A program made the translations under genes and the position numbers. Of a stretch of 5,432 nt of DNA, positions 4,922-5,432 are shown piece by piece. The notes beneath the pieces were generated by a model. The model saw nothing but the letters and a program-made list of their open reading frames with translations, made no database searches and was not told the origin of the DNA. The first letter of the stretch is position 1; every line of letters begins with the position of its first letter. The stretch is taken from NCBI GenBank assembly GCA_900545455.1, contig UQZF01000183.1:1-5432 (forward strand), given 5' to 3'. Source of the stretch: an uncultured Eubacteriales bacterium. Lineage in GTDB: Bacteria; Bacillota; Clostridia; Lachnospirales; Lachnospiraceae.

Positions 4922-5110
4922 ATGAATACAAACACTACTTTTAATGTAACGTCCGAGTATAAGATCGGGCATACCCTTTACACGGTGACTACCGTGTTCA
5001 ACCCTGCTTCAAAGGAGTGCCTTTCAGATATTCTGAAAAGGCTGATCATCCGGGAGAGCGAAAAACTCCTCGGTGAATCCGGACAAGAACTCGAGGAGCA
5101 GGCTGTGTAA
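4922..5110 (+). CDS. tnpW: Transposon-encoded protein TnpW-like
   Basis: This 62-aa protein contains YKIGHTLYTVTTVFNPASKE followed by ILKRLIIRESEKLL. This matches the TnpW pattern of Tn4451-type elements: a YxIGxTxYxVxxxFxxxxxE beta hairpin followed by a basic helix. Its biochemical role is not established; it accompanies large serine recombinases. The start at 4922 is fixed by AAAGGAG 10 nt upstream. The frame extends back to 4847, but those codons have no ribosome site. The recombinase gene follows after 89 bp and has its own promoter in the gap. Confidence 0.85.
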   Translation: MNTNTTFNVTSEYKIGHTLYTVTTVFNPASKECLSDILKRLIIRESEKLLGESGQELEEQAV

Positions 5111-5128
5111 CTTTGGAATTTCGGCGCA

Positions 5129-5157
5129 TTGCCAATGACGGTGTATTGCGCTATAAT
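5129..5157 (+). promoter_or_regulatory. Promoter of the serine recombinase gene
   Basis: TTGCCA (5129-5134) and a perfect TATAAT (5152-5157) are separated by 17 bp, giving a start near 5164 and a leader of about 36 nt. The recombinase can therefore be transcribed without tnpW. The stretch TTGCGCTATAATGAT resembles the mobC promoter. Confidence 0.75.
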
Positions 5158-5199
5158 GATAACATAGCTTGCTGTATCTGTCGGAAAGGAAGGTTTAAT

Positions 5200-5432
5200 A
5201 TGACAGACAAGATCACAGCATTATATTGTCGCCTGAGTCAGGACGATATGTTACAGGGTGAGAGCAACAGCATCACCAATCAGAAGGCTATCCTCAAGAG
5301 GTTCGCTGATGAAAACGGCTTTCGCAATCCCGTTTACTACGTTGATGACGGAGTCTCCGGAACGACATGGGAGCGTGAGGGATTCAAGGCGATGATGGCT
5401 GACATTGAGGACGGCAAAGTAGGAACGGTCAT
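5200..5432 (+). CDS. tnpX: Large serine recombinase (TnpX/TndX type), 5' part only
   Basis: The frame opens at 5200 behind AAGGAAGG (5 nt) and stays open to the window edge, giving 77 full codons of what should be a protein of about 500-600 aa. The resolvase catalytic domain is clear: ALYCRLSQDD holds Y9, R11 and the nucleophile S13; SNSITNQKAIL and VYYVDDGVSGTTWEREGF follow, with the conserved Arg after TTWE. Such enzymes excise and insert Tn4451/Tn5397-like elements through a circular intermediate, usually at GA dinucleotides. Being the last gene, it suggests that one element end lies shortly beyond the window. All catalytic residues visible in this part are intact. Confidence 0.92.
   Translation, partial: MTDKITALYCRLSQDDMLQGESNSITNQKAILKRFADENGFRNPVYYVDDGVSGTTWEREGFKAMMADIEDGKVGTV

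Overview
The window looks like part of an integrated mobile element in a low-to-moderate GC gut Firmicute, probably Ruminococcus or a relative in the Oscillospiraceae or Lachnospiraceae. This rests on strong AGGAGG-type ribosome sites, TTGACA/TATAAT promoters, and a MobC, TnpW and large serine recombinase set of the Tn4451/Tn1549 type. No database search was run; all family names come from reading the translations.

Right part (about 3440-5432) is the mobility region. On the + strand lie a coiled-coil DUF4315-like gene, tnpW, and the first 77 codons of a TnpX/TndX-type large serine recombinase that runs off the window. Divergent from these, on the - strand, is mobC behind a hairpin-rich stretch that is probably oriT. 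No relaxase follows mobC; only a 32-codon ORF is there.

Middle part (about 2680-3420, - strand) is a decaying cluster: an intact 69-aa small protein, an ssb-like gene broken by an internal deletion or frameshift, and an out-of-context 3' remnant of a second copy of the small-protein gene. A clear rho-independent terminator closes it.

Left part (about 215-2670, - strand) is a self-contained, more AT-rich cassette of three genes: a 495-aa protein with an N-terminal XRE-like helix-turn-helix and an unrecognised C-terminal part, a 98-aa DUF4258-like protein, and a 137-aa single-pass membrane protein. It has two promoters. Each carries the same 16-bp palindrome exactly 8 bp upstream of its -35 box; the second palindrome and promoter sit inside the last codons of the regulator gene. 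A strong terminator ends the cassette. This layout suggests that the 495-aa protein controls itself and the two downstream genes, and it is the best candidate here for an undescribed system. Its function cannot be told from the sequence.

Positions 1-214 hold no gene I can support.
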